Notes under the pieces: model-generated | Told to the model about the DNA's origin: nothing | Databases searched by the model: none | What the model saw: the letters and a program-made list of their open reading frames with translations, nothing else | Part shown: piece by piece, positions 32,793 through 44,421 of the stretch | Position numbering within the stretch: position 1 is the first letter of the stretch | How the letters are laid out: each line of letters opens with the position of its first letter | DNA from: Ceratobasidium sp. AG-K | Taxonomy: Eukaryota > Basidiomycota > Agaricomycetes > Cantharellales > Ceratobasidiaceae | Direction of reading: 5' to 3' | NCBI GenBank assembly: GCA_037039685.1 | Contig: JAWNGF010000008.1 | Span: forward strand, 496,001-560,000 | DNA length: 64,000 nt | Translations under genes and position numbers: made by a program

Positions 32793-34049
32793 ACAAACAT
32801 TGATTCATTTACAGCCGATACCCTACAGGAACGAGACAATACGCAGTACGATGTGTGATACATTCGAGACCCCAGGCGAAAAGTGTCCATCGCCCCCGGT
32901 CCGTTCGCTCGTTTGAGCCTTCTCTCTTTCTCCTGCTTAGAGACCCAGGAGCTTGATCAGCGCGGTGAGGTGGGCGGTGAGCAGCAATTGAACGTTGAGA
33001 ACCAAGCTATAATGGCGAGATCATTAGTACTGTGCGTTGTCGCACTCCAGCCAGCAAAGCCACTCACGCGAGCTTGATCTGGAGCAGGAGCGACACAGAG
33101 AGCTTGACGCAAACGTTGACGAGAGCGACCAAGATCACGTCGATGGAAGCGAAGATGTTGAGGTAGACGCTCAAGCCGAGCTTGATCACCCACTTGCCGC
33201 AAGCCGTGGCGATTTTCTGGGAAAGAGGAGAGCGGTGGGCACCAATGAAAACTTGAATGGAAAGGAGTTACTTACGACGATGATGCTGACAATGAGCTTG
33301 ACGATCACGCTGAGCCCGACGTCAATGGTGCCGGTGAGCTTGGCGATGATGTCGATGCAGACCTGGATGTCGGCGACAATCCGGGCGACGATAGGCTTGC
33401 AGTCGCAGTCCTTGGTGTCGTAACACTTGTCTGCGAGGGAGACGATCAGAAATCTGGGGGTATAGACAAACTTGGGGAAGACCGCTTACTGAGGAGGTCA
33501 ATGTCGACATCGAGCTTGACGTCGAGGTCAAGCAGCGCCTTGTGGCACTGGTCGCTCACGTCGCCGCGGGCCACGAGAGCGTTCCCCGATGCGGCAGGTC
33601 CGGCGACTGCTAGAGCGGCCGGAGCGGGAGCAGGGGCAGCGCAAGTGAGCATGCTGAACGACAGCATGAACAGCGCGAAAGCGACAAAGCGGGAGAGGGT
33701 CGACGTGAACTGCATGGCGATAGGAGCGATGAGTGCGAGAGAGCTGAAAGAGCTGAAAGAGCTGTAGACAGGGGACCTGTACTGTCTAGATGAGGTCGAA
33801 TGACAGGCTGTTTATATAGCGCGCTGGGGGCTGTATGCGCATCATGGGAGCCATGGGGAGTGAGGACTTGGTCGATTTTCGACGACGTCCACCCGCTGGT
33901 ACGTTGCACGTGTTGCATGACCTCATGTTTGTTTGGAGGAGTTGCATGCGTGATCCCGCGAACCTTTTTGCGCGCCGAGGTCGTATGCATATGATAGCCG
34001 ATGACAGGTCTAGATTGTTTATTTGTGTGCGAGACTCACCTCGTCATAG
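32793..34049 (-). repeat. Inner inverted repeat, left arm
   Basis: Reverse complement of 34791-36047 (coordinates sum to 68840). Nearly identical; differences cluster in the outermost 90 bp, plus one (GCGCCGAGG versus GCGTCGAGG) near 33978. Carries a complete secreted-protein gene. Confidence 0.95.
32937..33715 (-). CDS. Small secreted hydrophobic protein, left copy
   Basis: Mirror image of the gene at 35125-35903: four exons, 199 residues. It has signal peptide MQFTSTLSRFVAFALFMLSF ending near TCAAPAPAPA, then an Asp/Val/Leu alternating stretch (LDLDVKLDVDIDLL), a Cys cluster CYDTKDCDCK, and long hydrophobic segments with regular Lys/Asp spacing. The family is not recognised. It is divergently oriented to its twin, with start codons 1.4 kb apart. 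Confidence 0.85.
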
Positions 34050-34790
34050 AGGATTTTACATTGCCCCCAACCCATGACGCTGGGCTAAGACTCACTTGAT
34101 TTCAGAGGCTAGTCCTCGGCGAATTCACGTAGCCACTCAAACAGATCACATAGGTAACCTTGGACCCCTCCTGTATCTTGGTGTTCAGGGTAATAGAAGT
34201 TGATACATCAATCTTACAAGGGAAGGACCCACAGGGACTTCAACCGCTAAATTAGGACCGGTCACAACCAGGTCACACCGGCAACCCAGTGATAGAATCA
34301 ACAGTCGAGCTAGAAATAGGAAAATACGAACAGAAGGTTGGGAGACCAAGGACCCTAATCATATACCCGTACGTTTATCTCGACCTCGAACATCCATCCA
34401 CGACGGCCCAATGGATATAAACAGTTATTGCGATGGGTAAGGGTCATACACACCCACACGTCCGTTCATGTTCCCCTACTATTAGCACCTTAGGGGCTAA
34501 TGCGAGCGAATTTCAGGTCGAGTCTTAGGGTTCAGTTCAATACCGTTCCGAATGGGCGGGTTACCTGCCTCCAGTCTACAATAGAAAGGAGGAATGATTT
34601 GTTTGAGACTAATCCCGTATACCCTCGGCTCTACGGGTGCTTAGTTTCCGCTATAGGAGGTCGCAGGCAAGCAGGTGCCATAATTCCGCCAAGCGCAGAA
34701 GAGCCAGTCAAAAGTAGAATAGGTTCTAAGGGTAATTGAAATGATAACTCCCTGTGATGCAACAACTGTTGACGGCCAGTGCAAAATCAG
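34050..34790. other. Loop between inner inverted-repeat arms (741 bp)
   Basis: Unique sequence between the arms, upstream of both twin genes. No gene seen; it may hold shared regulatory sequence. Confidence 0.6.
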
Positions 34791-36047
34791 CTATGACGAG
34801 GTGAGTCTCGCACACAAATAAACAATCTAGACCTGTCATCGGCTATCATATGCATACGACCTCGACGCGCAAAAAGGTTCGCGGGATCACGCATGCAACT
34901 CCTCCAAACAAACATGAGGTCATGCAACACGTGCAACGTACCAGCGGGTGGACGTCGTCGAAAATCGACCAAGTCCTCACTCCCCATGGCTCCCATGATG
35001 CGCATACAGCCCCCAGCGCGCTATATAAACAGCCTGTCATTCGACCTCATCTAGACAGTACAGGTCCCCTGTCTACAGCTCTTTCAGCTCTTTCAGCTCT
35101 CTCGCACTCATCGCTCCTATCGCCATGCAGTTCACGTCGACCCTCTCCCGCTTTGTCGCTTTCGCGCTGTTCATGCTGTCGTTCAGCATGCTCACTTGCG
35201 CTGCCCCTGCTCCCGCTCCGGCCGCTCTAGCAGTCGCCGGACCTGCCGCATCGGGGAACGCTCTCGTGGCCCGCGGCGACGTGAGCGACCAGTGCCACAA
35301 GGCGCTGCTTGACCTCGACGTCAAGCTCGATGTCGACATTGACCTCCTCAGTAAGCGGTCTTCCCCAAGTTTGTCTATACCCCCAGATTTCTGATCGTCT
35401 CCCTCGCAGACAAGTGTTACGACACCAAGGACTGCGACTGCAAGCCTATCGTCGCCCGGATTGTCGCCGACATCCAGGTCTGCATCGACATCATCGCCAA
35501 GCTCACCGGCACCATTGACGTCGGGCTCAGCGTGATCGTCAAGCTCATTGTCAGCATCATCGTCGTAAGTAACTCCTTTCCATTCAAGTTTTCATTGGTG
35601 CCCACCGCTCTCCTCTTTCCCAGAAAATCGCCACGGCTTGCGGCAAGTGGGTGATCAAGCTCGGCTTGAGCGTCTACCTCAACATCTTCGCTTCCATCGA
35701 CGTGATCTTGGTCGCTCTCGTCAACGTTTGCGTCAAGCTCTCTGTGTCGCTCCTGCTCCAGATCAAGCTCGCGTGAGTGGCTTTGCTGGCTGGAGTGCGA
35801 CAACGCACAGTACTAATGATCTCGCCATTATAGCTTGGTTCTCAACGTTCAATTGCTGCTCACCGCCCACCTCACCGCGCTGATCAAGCTCCTGGGTCTC
35901 TAAGCAGGAGAAAGAGAGAAGGCTCAAACGAGCGAACGGACCGGGGGCGATGGACACTTTTCGCCTGGGGTCCCGAATGTATCACACATTGTACTGTGTA
36001 TTGTCTCGTTTCTGTAGGGTATCGACTGTAAATGAATCAATGTTTGT
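34791..36047 (+). repeat. Inner inverted repeat, right arm
   Basis: Partner of 32793-34049. Confidence 0.95.
35125..35903 (+). CDS. Small secreted hydrophobic protein, right copy
   Basis: Exons 35125-35350, 35410-35564, 35624-35772 and 35834-35903 join to 600 nt (199 residues) with GT-AG introns. Signal peptide, then APAPAPAALAVAGPAASG linker, DQCHKALLDLDVKLDVDID, Cys cluster NKCYDTKDCDCK, and three amphipathic hydrophobic blocks (VIVKLIVSIIV, IDVILVALVNVCVKLSVSL, LVLNVQLLLTAHLTALIKL). The mature part has about seven Cys. TATA-like TTTATATAG lies about 100 bp upstream. It is not a typical hydrophobin Cys pattern. It could be a surface-active or membrane-associated secreted protein; function unknown. 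Confidence 0.87.
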
Positions 36048-36666
36048 CAGATACATCAAGTTCCAAACTTAAGCTCTAAGCGTATTTCGGTAATTACGTC
36101 CGCTGTCCACGCCAAGCAGTCACTCCAAATCCGACTAATACAAACCATGCAATTTTTCTTGTGTGAACTTATTCGTACTAACCTAACTGCAACTTGAAGC
36201 GCGTGAGCTCTAATATCAGGAGCGCATGTACTGACCTCACATTTGACCCTACTAGACTGACATCACTAAAATACCGATCGTTCCAATCTTACAAAGGTTG
36301 ACTGCGAAGCCAATGATGGTGTATACTTGAGGCTGGTCATGTATCGACATTGGTTTCGTATGGCTTACTATAATATTAGCTAACATAGATAGCATTGCGC
36401 TTGAGTCTCATAGCTTGAGCGGTCATGCCCGGGTAGCATTATTAAATCGAAATCAGTTTTCTAAGCTGAAAATAAAAGTTACTCATGTATTGCGACACGC
36501 ACCCATCTATGCGTCGACTCACCACGTTCCAATCCCGAGCTCTTAAACATCAAATCCCAATGGGAAGGCACTATTAGTCATGATTGGAACATACGGTATC
36601 TCACCCGCGCGCAGAAGCAAACACGGACTAGCCAATAGCGAGATTATTTGCCGCTGTTGGAGAGGA
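36048..36666. other. Unique spacer between inner and outer repeats
   Basis: 619 bp, downstream of the right twin gene. No gene seen. Confidence 0.5.
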
Positions 36667-38417
36667 CATCAGCAAAAGGGTCATGACCTAATTCGCGCGA
36701 AATAGGCCAATTTGTCGTGTTTGGCATGTTCCGACTTGTGGGCGTCGAATTAGTCTGACGTTCCCCGCATTGGCTCGGTCGTTTCAGAGTGAGTGAAATT
36801 AGCATTCCGCCCGCGTTTTGGGCGACTAGTCTTGGTTAACGTGCGGCGGAATTAGTTCTGCATGCTCAATTCGCGTCCAAATTAGTTACGGATTAGTGCT
36901 TGCGTCCTCGGTCCGACTCAGAAATAGTTCCGAATTAGTTCCCGGCCGACATAATTGATTCGTATTTAGTTCAAATTAACCAATACCAGTGCCAAAAAGA
37001 GGTTTTTGTTCTGCCAATTAGTTCGATATTGGTCGCGCAAGCTCGATTCTGAGTATTGCGTGTTTATTTAGTTCCGAATTAGTTCGTTGTTATCAAAACT
37101 TTCGTATAATCGTATTCGCGTAGCTACTTTGTACGTTAACAGGCATGGGTGAAAGACTTCGCGGATGCTACGGAAACGAGATGGGGTAACAGTCGGACAA
37201 TCGTGCGGGCATCAAAAAAAAGGAAAATCATGAGCAGTCGTAAAATGATTGGGGGATAATCGAGTTGTCTAAACGGCGGTGAGGCACTGGTGCGCGGCTA
37301 GTCGTGCACAACGGACCCCATCGTCGTATCGCCATCAACCTCGTCGGGGCGGACGTGAGTGTGGCGGGCCCCGCCTGTGCCTTCCCCGTCACTTTCGCTG
37401 TCGTCGTCACTGAACTCGCCGTCACTGGGTTCAATGAGCTCACCGGAGCGCGTCAAAAACCTCCGAGTCTGGTTTTGGCCGCCCTCACGACCGTGTGCCG
37501 CGTCCATCCGCTCATCCTCTCCGCTGTTGCTACGTTCAACCTCGTCATACCCGTCGTCCGTAACGCCCTCGGAGCCTTCTTGATCCTCGTGTCCAACACC
37601 TGTACCTTCTCCCCCAGCGCCTTCCTGTTCCTGTTCCTGTTCCTGTTCCTGTTCCTGTTCCTCCCCCTCTTCCTGTTCCTGTTCCCTTTCCTCGACGCCG
37701 TCTCCTTCAGCACTTTCGGTCTCGCTCGCCATCGGGCTGGCTAGGTTCGTGGCCTTGCCCTTGCCTTTCTTCGGGGGTTCGTCGTCGGACTCCTCGCCCT
37801 CGTTGCCCCAGTGCTTGGCGGCCATTTTGCTTCGCGTCGATGCTGATGGGATCGCCCCGGCACGGCGGGCTTCCTCTTCCGAGTCGGTGCTCTGGTTGGT
37901 GCCGATGAACTGCCCGCCATACGCTGCCGCAGCACTAGCACCACTCCCAGTTTGTCCGCGTGTTTTATTTGCGTCGGTGAGCATTCGTAGGAGGGACGCT
38001 ACTTCGGTGGAGCTGAGCTGGTCGTTATTAACGATCAGCGAGACAGTCGAGAGGAGGTTGTCAGCGTGCTGGTGGCGCTGCGAGTGGACCGGCGCAGACT
38101 CGGAGGGCACTGTTGACGTGGCCAGATTAGGAGGTGTAATATTAGTCGAATACAATGAGCAAATTTAAGCGGCGTCGGCTTACCGGGTACAGGAGCGGAG
38201 GGCTGGGACGACACCGTGCGGGCGGCATACTGCTCGTTGATAAACGAGAGTGGCACAGAGGGGCGAATCATGCCTGTGCTCTGGCCACCAAGAACTTTGG
38301 TATGAGGCGCGCTAGAATATCCGTCTGTAAACCAACTTAACGTGTGCACATTTAGAAGACGCACCGGAGGTCGCTAATCAACTGGTTCAGGTATGTCGAC
38401 AAGACTTGGGGGTTGGA
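36667..38417 (-). repeat. Outer inverted repeat, right arm
   Basis: Partner of 28528-30278. This copy continues into the full DUF6532-type gene and the Plavaka transposon, so it is probably the source copy. Confidence 0.95.
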
Positions 38418-40485
38418 GCGATACATTTGCGAGAGGGTCGCAAGGTGTGAATAATAGATCGACCGGAAGGTATCTGACTTGAATGCCGTTGATTTGTGAT
38501 ACGTGCCAGTCGCGTACATTGTGATCATCTTCTGAATCTAAAAATCAGTTAGTCGCAGCACAAAATATTGGAACACAAATTGGGTGGACTCACAGCGGTA
38601 GCAGTGAGGGCCATGAGCGGGAGTGTGGCCGTCTTGAAGATGTCGCTCTCGGTTACGCCCTTGCTCGCAGGCACAGAGAAGTAGCTGTTCCTAAGGACCT
38701 TCTCGAACAATGGGTGCTCATAGAGCCGATGAGGCTGATCGTCGCTCTATGGGTAAATTTAATAAGGGTGATCAGGAGAAAATGGAACCCAGGTACTTAC
38801 CGGGCACGAGAAAAGGGCATTACGGATGAGCTGTTCAACACGCTCGCGGTTGTACTCGATATCTTTGGTAGACAGTGTGCCAGTCTTGAGCCCATAGAAA
38901 CCGGGAAGACCCTCGGCGCACTCGAACCTGATCAGGGACGCTCGAGCCTGGGAGATGCGCGCATATAGCTGTTGAATAACGCGGGTTCAGGTGCAAGCAT
39001 GCAAATTTTCGATGTGTACGTACGAATTGTTCATAGTCAGAGCCTTTGGTAAGCTGATAGTTTCTACCAATCTTCTTACATGCGTAATCGTTGGCCATAT
39101 GCGCCATGATCCAGCGGGTCGCGTCGTCGGGGAAGCCACAACCACACACGAGGAGGACGTCAAAACGACGGATGGCGAGCTTGGCTACAGGCTGGTCGAT
39201 CTCGCGCAATTCATTGATTCCGGGAGCCTTGCGTTTCCTCCCCTTTGTACCTGGTTCGGCTTGACGCACACCATCCTTCAGTCTGACGTGGTGAAGCGGG
39301 GGTGGCAGCTCTGGCGGCATCTTCAGCTCAATTTTGTATGGGGTAGGTATATCCGAGAGAATGTTCTCTGTCTCGAACTCGAACTCAAACCCGTCATCAT
39401 TGGGGCCGCCATTGGAGCCATCGTCGGCTGTAACGATTGATTCGGTAACGGGGGATACCCCGCGGGAGCTGGCCTGTGACAACGGGGGAGGGGGTAGCTG
39501 TAGAGACTGAGATGACTGGGATTCCACGTTGTGTGTGGGTATCGTCCGCCGGGTGTTGTTACGCGCTGAGTTACCGCGTTGCGAGACTGACTCGCTCGGA
39601 GCGAGACTGCTAATCCCCGAGCTAGAAATGGAGAGACCAGAGACAACACTCGGTTCGGGGGAGGGCTGATGGGAGCTGATGAGCTGGCCGAAGACTGCAC
39701 GGCGGTCGGTGGCGGACATTTTGCTATTCTTGGCGGCGGTGGTCACTTTGCTGCTCTTGACGGTAATTGGAACCTAGAGTCGACGAGTGAGCCCCCACGT
39801 AAGGATAACAAAGCGGAAAAAAAAATTAAGGAGACTTACTGGCTCTGACACATTCGAGGCAGTTGGTGTCAGCTGGTTCGCCTTGACTTGTTCAAGGAAC
39901 GCTGCCGTTTCCTCAGGTGTTTCTTGAATTACAGTGCCTTCATCTTTTTTTGCCCGTCGCTTGGCCTGTTGTGCTTTCACCTGTTGCCCTGTCGTCGAGT
40001 TAGTATACGTACAGTACGTGCAACCGTTGTAACTTACTTGCTTCTTCTTGTGCTTGAACTGGAAAAATCGAAGTAAATAAGTGATTGCTGCGCCACGGCA
40101 TAAGATAAACCTAGGTGTACATACCTTTTTGCCCCAGTTCTGACAGTTTCTTGCTGCGCTTGCTTGTCTTTCCAGCTGGCTCCGGTGGCACAGTTATGAC
40201 GGGGGTCACGGCGTCCTCGACTTCGACTGTAGCGGCCGCTCCTTTCCCCTTGGGCTTTCGGTGTGGTTTGGCTGTAGTTGTTGTAGGCACAGGGTTGGTC
40301 TTGGGCTCGGGCGCATCGGGCGTGTCCTGCGTGGTTTCGCGCTGGGTCCCCGCCTTGGATTTGGCCGGTTTGCTTCCTGGTGGGGCTTTGACTCTCTTGG
40401 GAGCGGCAGGGGCCAACGACAAACTAATGTCGCCAGGGTCTTCGAGGTCGCGCTTTGGAGGGCTAGTTTTTTTCTTCGGAGGCAT
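37298..40485 (-). CDS. DUF6532-type protein encoded beside Plavaka transposase
   Basis: The start at 40485 (MPPKKKTSPPKRDLEDPGD) was chosen as the first ATG of a frame without other support upstream. Order: basic Lys/Pro/Ala-rich N terminus, a charged helix (KAQQAKRRAKKDEGT), a Ser-rich linker (from about 39750), then the conserved region: ATRWIMAHMANDYACKKIG, SDYEQFLYARISQARAS, IRNALFSCP, HPLFEKVLRNSYF, and SIYYSHLATLSQM. This pattern is typical of the basidiomycete DUF6532 family. The C terminus is acidic with an EQ repeat. About ten exons. Function unknown; the position suggests a transposon accessory protein. The 3' part is duplicated at 28528-29647. Confidence 0.8.
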
Positions 40486-40650
40486 CGCAAAGGGCAGCAG
40501 CTCAAGTGAGAGGGCGTTTGGCGTGGTTGAAGTTGAGAAGGTCGACACGTCGTAGACAAATAATGACAAATTAGTGCTTATGCAATCTTGTGGTGATGGG
40601 AAATCAATTGGGGAACCTTACCGTTGAGTCGTCGTATACGTAGTCTAGCC
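40486..40650. promoter_or_regulatory. Shared divergent promoter region
   Basis: Only 165 bp separate the two start codons of the divergent DUF6532-type and transposase genes, so their promoters must overlap. It contains an AATTAGT motif (about 40570) like those at the element's flank. Confidence 0.5.
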
Positions 40651-43600
40651 ATGCCGCCGCAACTTCCTGCTAATCAATGCCCGGTATGCTCGCAATTCTT
40701 CAAGACCGAGGGCTCCCGGCGCAGTCACCAAGCTCAATCAAGCTGCAGACCACAGCACAATGAGACCACTAATGACTCAGTGGCTGACGTGCCCAGCCCA
40801 ACATCCTCTCGTTCAGCTACACCCAGCGTCAACACCCAGCATACAGCCAGTGGTACTGATGCATCACCAAACTCGCCATCGGGTAATGTCATGACCAGCC
40901 CAATCGGGCATATTTTGACCCACGAAATCCCGCCTGGTTCACCCAGAGGTGGGCCGTCAATCACGAGTGCCCAAGCTGAACATGATGTTGAAATGGAATC
41001 AGCAAGAGGTAAAATAGATTTTGGTCAACTACGTACTGTATAGACTGAAAGGCAAGTGTAGCGTCAACTCGAAGCAGGCTTGTGACAACCGAAGAAGAGT
41101 TGGCCGATCAAATTCGAAAAATGTAAGTCAATGTTTTGGAGCCATTCCCGGAAGAAAACTCACCGTTGTGGAAGGCTCAACGACATGATACAAGAGCGAA
41201 CATCCAGTTGCGCAGGGCCAGACCCTCGTGCCGAAACAAGTAGTGATGATCACATGGAAGATACGTCGAGCGGCACTGGCCCGAGTCAATCGGGGCAATT
41301 TGTCACGATGCGCAGGCTACCCAACGATGTAGATCAGGCAATCGCGGAATTGTGAGTTGTGGTAATTGAATTAAAGTATTGTGTTACTGACTACAATACT
41401 ACAAGTATTACACATGTTTTTGGGCCTCATGAAGAGCCACCTCATGCAAGTGACAGTGAGGATGAAGAACTGGGTGAAAGTTTCGGTGACAACAGATCCG
41501 AGACTGAGGCCAATGATTCTGACGACCCCGATCAACAATTTTACACGGCTGCAAACACGTCAATTGAAGATGTACAACCCGACTTGCCACCCGAAGCACC
41601 CGCAGCACCCGAAATCTCAATTCCTCTTACTGAGCAAGATGGTGTCATGCATGGGGCACGCATTCGACCATGCCCACTGCACTTGGAGGTAATTCACCAA
41701 GAACGTGTGGCCGCTGGAAAGGCACCTGCTTGGCCTTTTGCCGACTATCTGGAGTTTGAGTTTGTCAAGTGGATGGTTGATAACGACATCAGTCAGACAG
41801 CCCGGGATAAGCTCATCAAACTTCCCATAGTATGATTTCGCTTTTACTAGTTTTGCAGTGTCTCATTTTATTGTAGATTACAAACCGATGTGGTCTTTCA
41901 TTTGGAAGCAACTACTCTCTCAACCAGCTGCTGGATAAGTTACCCACCGCTGGTCCACGCTGGAAACGGATTGTGAAGACCATTACGGGTACGATCCCAT
42001 CGCACAAGCCCGGGAAGATGTTGACAGAGGAGGTGGAAATCTGGGTTCGGGATATCATAGAGGTTGTGCGTGAGCTTATTGGGAATGCTGCTTATGGCCA
42101 GAAGCTTGTCTTTGCCCTGCAACGTGTCTACCTGAATGGGGATCGCAACCAGCGAAAAATCGACGACATGTGGACAGCAGATTGGTGGTGGAGAATACAG
42201 GTGAGTTCTTTCTACCATTATTACAGCAAGGTTATCTTTATGCTATAAATTCTAGCACGATAAAGATATCCCCCCTGGTGCCACTATTGTCCCAATTATC
42301 CTCTCATCTGATGCAACCCAGCTCACAAACTTCTCTGGGGGTCAATCTGCTTGGCCGGTGTACATTTCCATTGGAAACATCCCCAAGTCAATTCGAGCCA
42401 AGGTAAACAGCTACTCAACTTTACTGTTAGCATATCTACCAGTGGCCAAACTCCATTGCTTCCCAGAGAAGGAACGGGGTGACCAAGTAAGTAGCCCACC
42501 ATTTGGATTTTTTCCTTATTTTTCCAAAATAAAATAACAATTATTCAGAAAGCTCGGCTTTTCCATGAATGCATGAAAACTATTCTAGAACCACTCCATA
42601 CAGCTGGAAAGCTTGGTGTGGAAATGAACTGTGGTGATGGCTTTGTCCGACACTGTTTCCCCATTCTTGCGGCGTATATCGCTGATAATCCAGAGCAAAC
42701 ATTGATTGCATGCTGTCGACGAAACCTCTGCCATCGATGCACTGTTGCCCGGGACTCACGTGGAGACTTTCCTAATCCTCCTGCTCCGAATCGAAATCCA
42801 ATGCACACAGCAAATGCACTGAAGGCTCGGGATTATGGTCACACTTCTGCTCTTTTTGATGAACAGGGGCTGAAGCAATTTGGAACACCATTCTGGGATG
42901 GTTTGCCCTTTGCTAATATCTTCTCATGTCTCACACCTGATATCTTGCACCAACTCCACAAGGGTGTTTTCAAGGAGCATCTAATGAACTGGTGCATTGA
43001 ACTACTCAAGACTCAAGATAAGCCTCCTGACAGCATTGATTTTCGCTACAAACTAGTTCCGCGGCATTCTGACCTTCGACACTTTGTGGCTGGGGTAACA
43101 AAGCTGAAACAGTCAACTGCAAATGAGCACAAGGAGATGCAGAAGTCTTTCATTGCTGTAATGGCAGGGCTAGTGCCTGAGGACGTCCTCCCCGTAATCA
43201 TTGCTATTATCGACTTCATCTACTATGCACAACTCCCAGTGCATACCAGTGGCACTCTGGACCTACTTCATGATGCATTTCAGCGTTTTCACTCGTACAA
43301 AGGCGTTTTTGAGAAGTATAACATCCGCTCAGACTTCAACATCAACAAGATCCATGCAATGAGCCACTACTTTGAGTCTATCTGGGAGCTCGGAACTGCT
43401 GATGGATATAACACTGAGACACCCGAGCGACTCCACATTGAATTTGCAAAGCGGGCATATAAAGCAACCAACCGACGGCAGTTTTTTGAACAGATGACAA
43501 TCTATTTACAGCGCCGTGAACAGGTCGCAAAATTCGATTCTTTCCTCCGCTTCAAAATCCCAGCGTACGCCCAACGGGTGGGTAGCTTCGAGGACGATTT

Positions 43601-44421
43601 CGACCAAGAACCGAGGTAAGACTCTTGAATTATCGCCCAACGTCTGAATACTATACCTACCCTGCGACAGTGTTGCTGGCTGGAAACTTGCTCGAAAAAG
43701 CCCCCAACCTCCTTTCTCAATCGACCTACTGCAACGTACCTACGGAATCAACTGGTTCAGGTGGTGTCTGGACAAGTGCTTGGCGGAACATTTCCCCCAT
43801 GTTACCCTCAAAAGTTCACCTTTCGACACTTTCGAGACCTTCCCCAAGGCATCGCAAATCATTAACGATGCCTTTGCCTCTGGTCAGCCCGATATTGTTC
43901 ACGCTTCGCCCTCGCAAGGAGGCTCAACTCGATCAAAATTTGATACTGTACTCATTCGGAAAGGCGAAGCAGCGACGCCTGTATCCCTGAGCCAGCCGTC
44001 GTATGGGATAGCTAGTAGGATTTCCATCGTTATGAAGGATACCCGCCGACTGACCATACGTGTAGGCCACTACATTGGACGAGTTCGACTTATTTTCAAG
44101 CTCCCCGCTGTTTACGGCATCGACACACCACTCGCGTGTGTTCAATTATTCAAAGGACCCTCACAGGTATCCAACGGGCCAATTAAACGCGTCAACATGT
44201 ATCGTGTCGAGCGCTCACGCTACACCACGGAGCACAATCACCAGTATGCCGAGGAGATCATTCCTCTCAACTTCATCCGACGTACCTGTCACCTTCTACC
44301 TGCATTCGGCGCTGAAAACGTGGCCGTCGACGGTTCGGAATTCGACCTCGATCCCCTCGAAATGTTTGAGAAGTTTTACCTTAACAGCTATTTCGACTTG
44401 CACACGTTCCAATTCTTGTAA
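40651..44421 (+). CDS. Plavaka-family transposase
   Basis: Starts MPPQLPANQCPVCSQFFKT with a C2H-type zinc finger (CPVC...H), then a Ser/Pro linker. The core spans several exons: RPCPLHLEVIHQERVAAGK, WPFADYLEFEFVKWMVDN, VPIILSSDATQLTNFSGGQ, WPVYISIGNIPKSIR, then the large exon 42549-43616 with CRRNLCHRCTVARD, TPDILHQLHKGVFKEHLMNW, and DFIYYAQLPVHTSGTLDLL. The C-terminal exon ends FYLNSYFDLHTFQFL at 44421. The mix of acidic residues (SSD near the first strand, PDILHQLHKG) fits the RNase-H-like fold of this family. No stop or frameshift is seen, so it may be active. Confidence 0.85.

Noticed and set aside
32957..33423. ORFs on the opposite strand of the twin secreted genes
   Set aside because: They are antisense to well-supported spliced exons and lack motifs.
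37304..37744. 146-codon ORF with FLFLFLFL repeats (and its mirror at 29201-29641)
   Set aside because: It is the antisense of the (GAACAG)n repeat encoding the EQ tract of the DUF6532-type gene.
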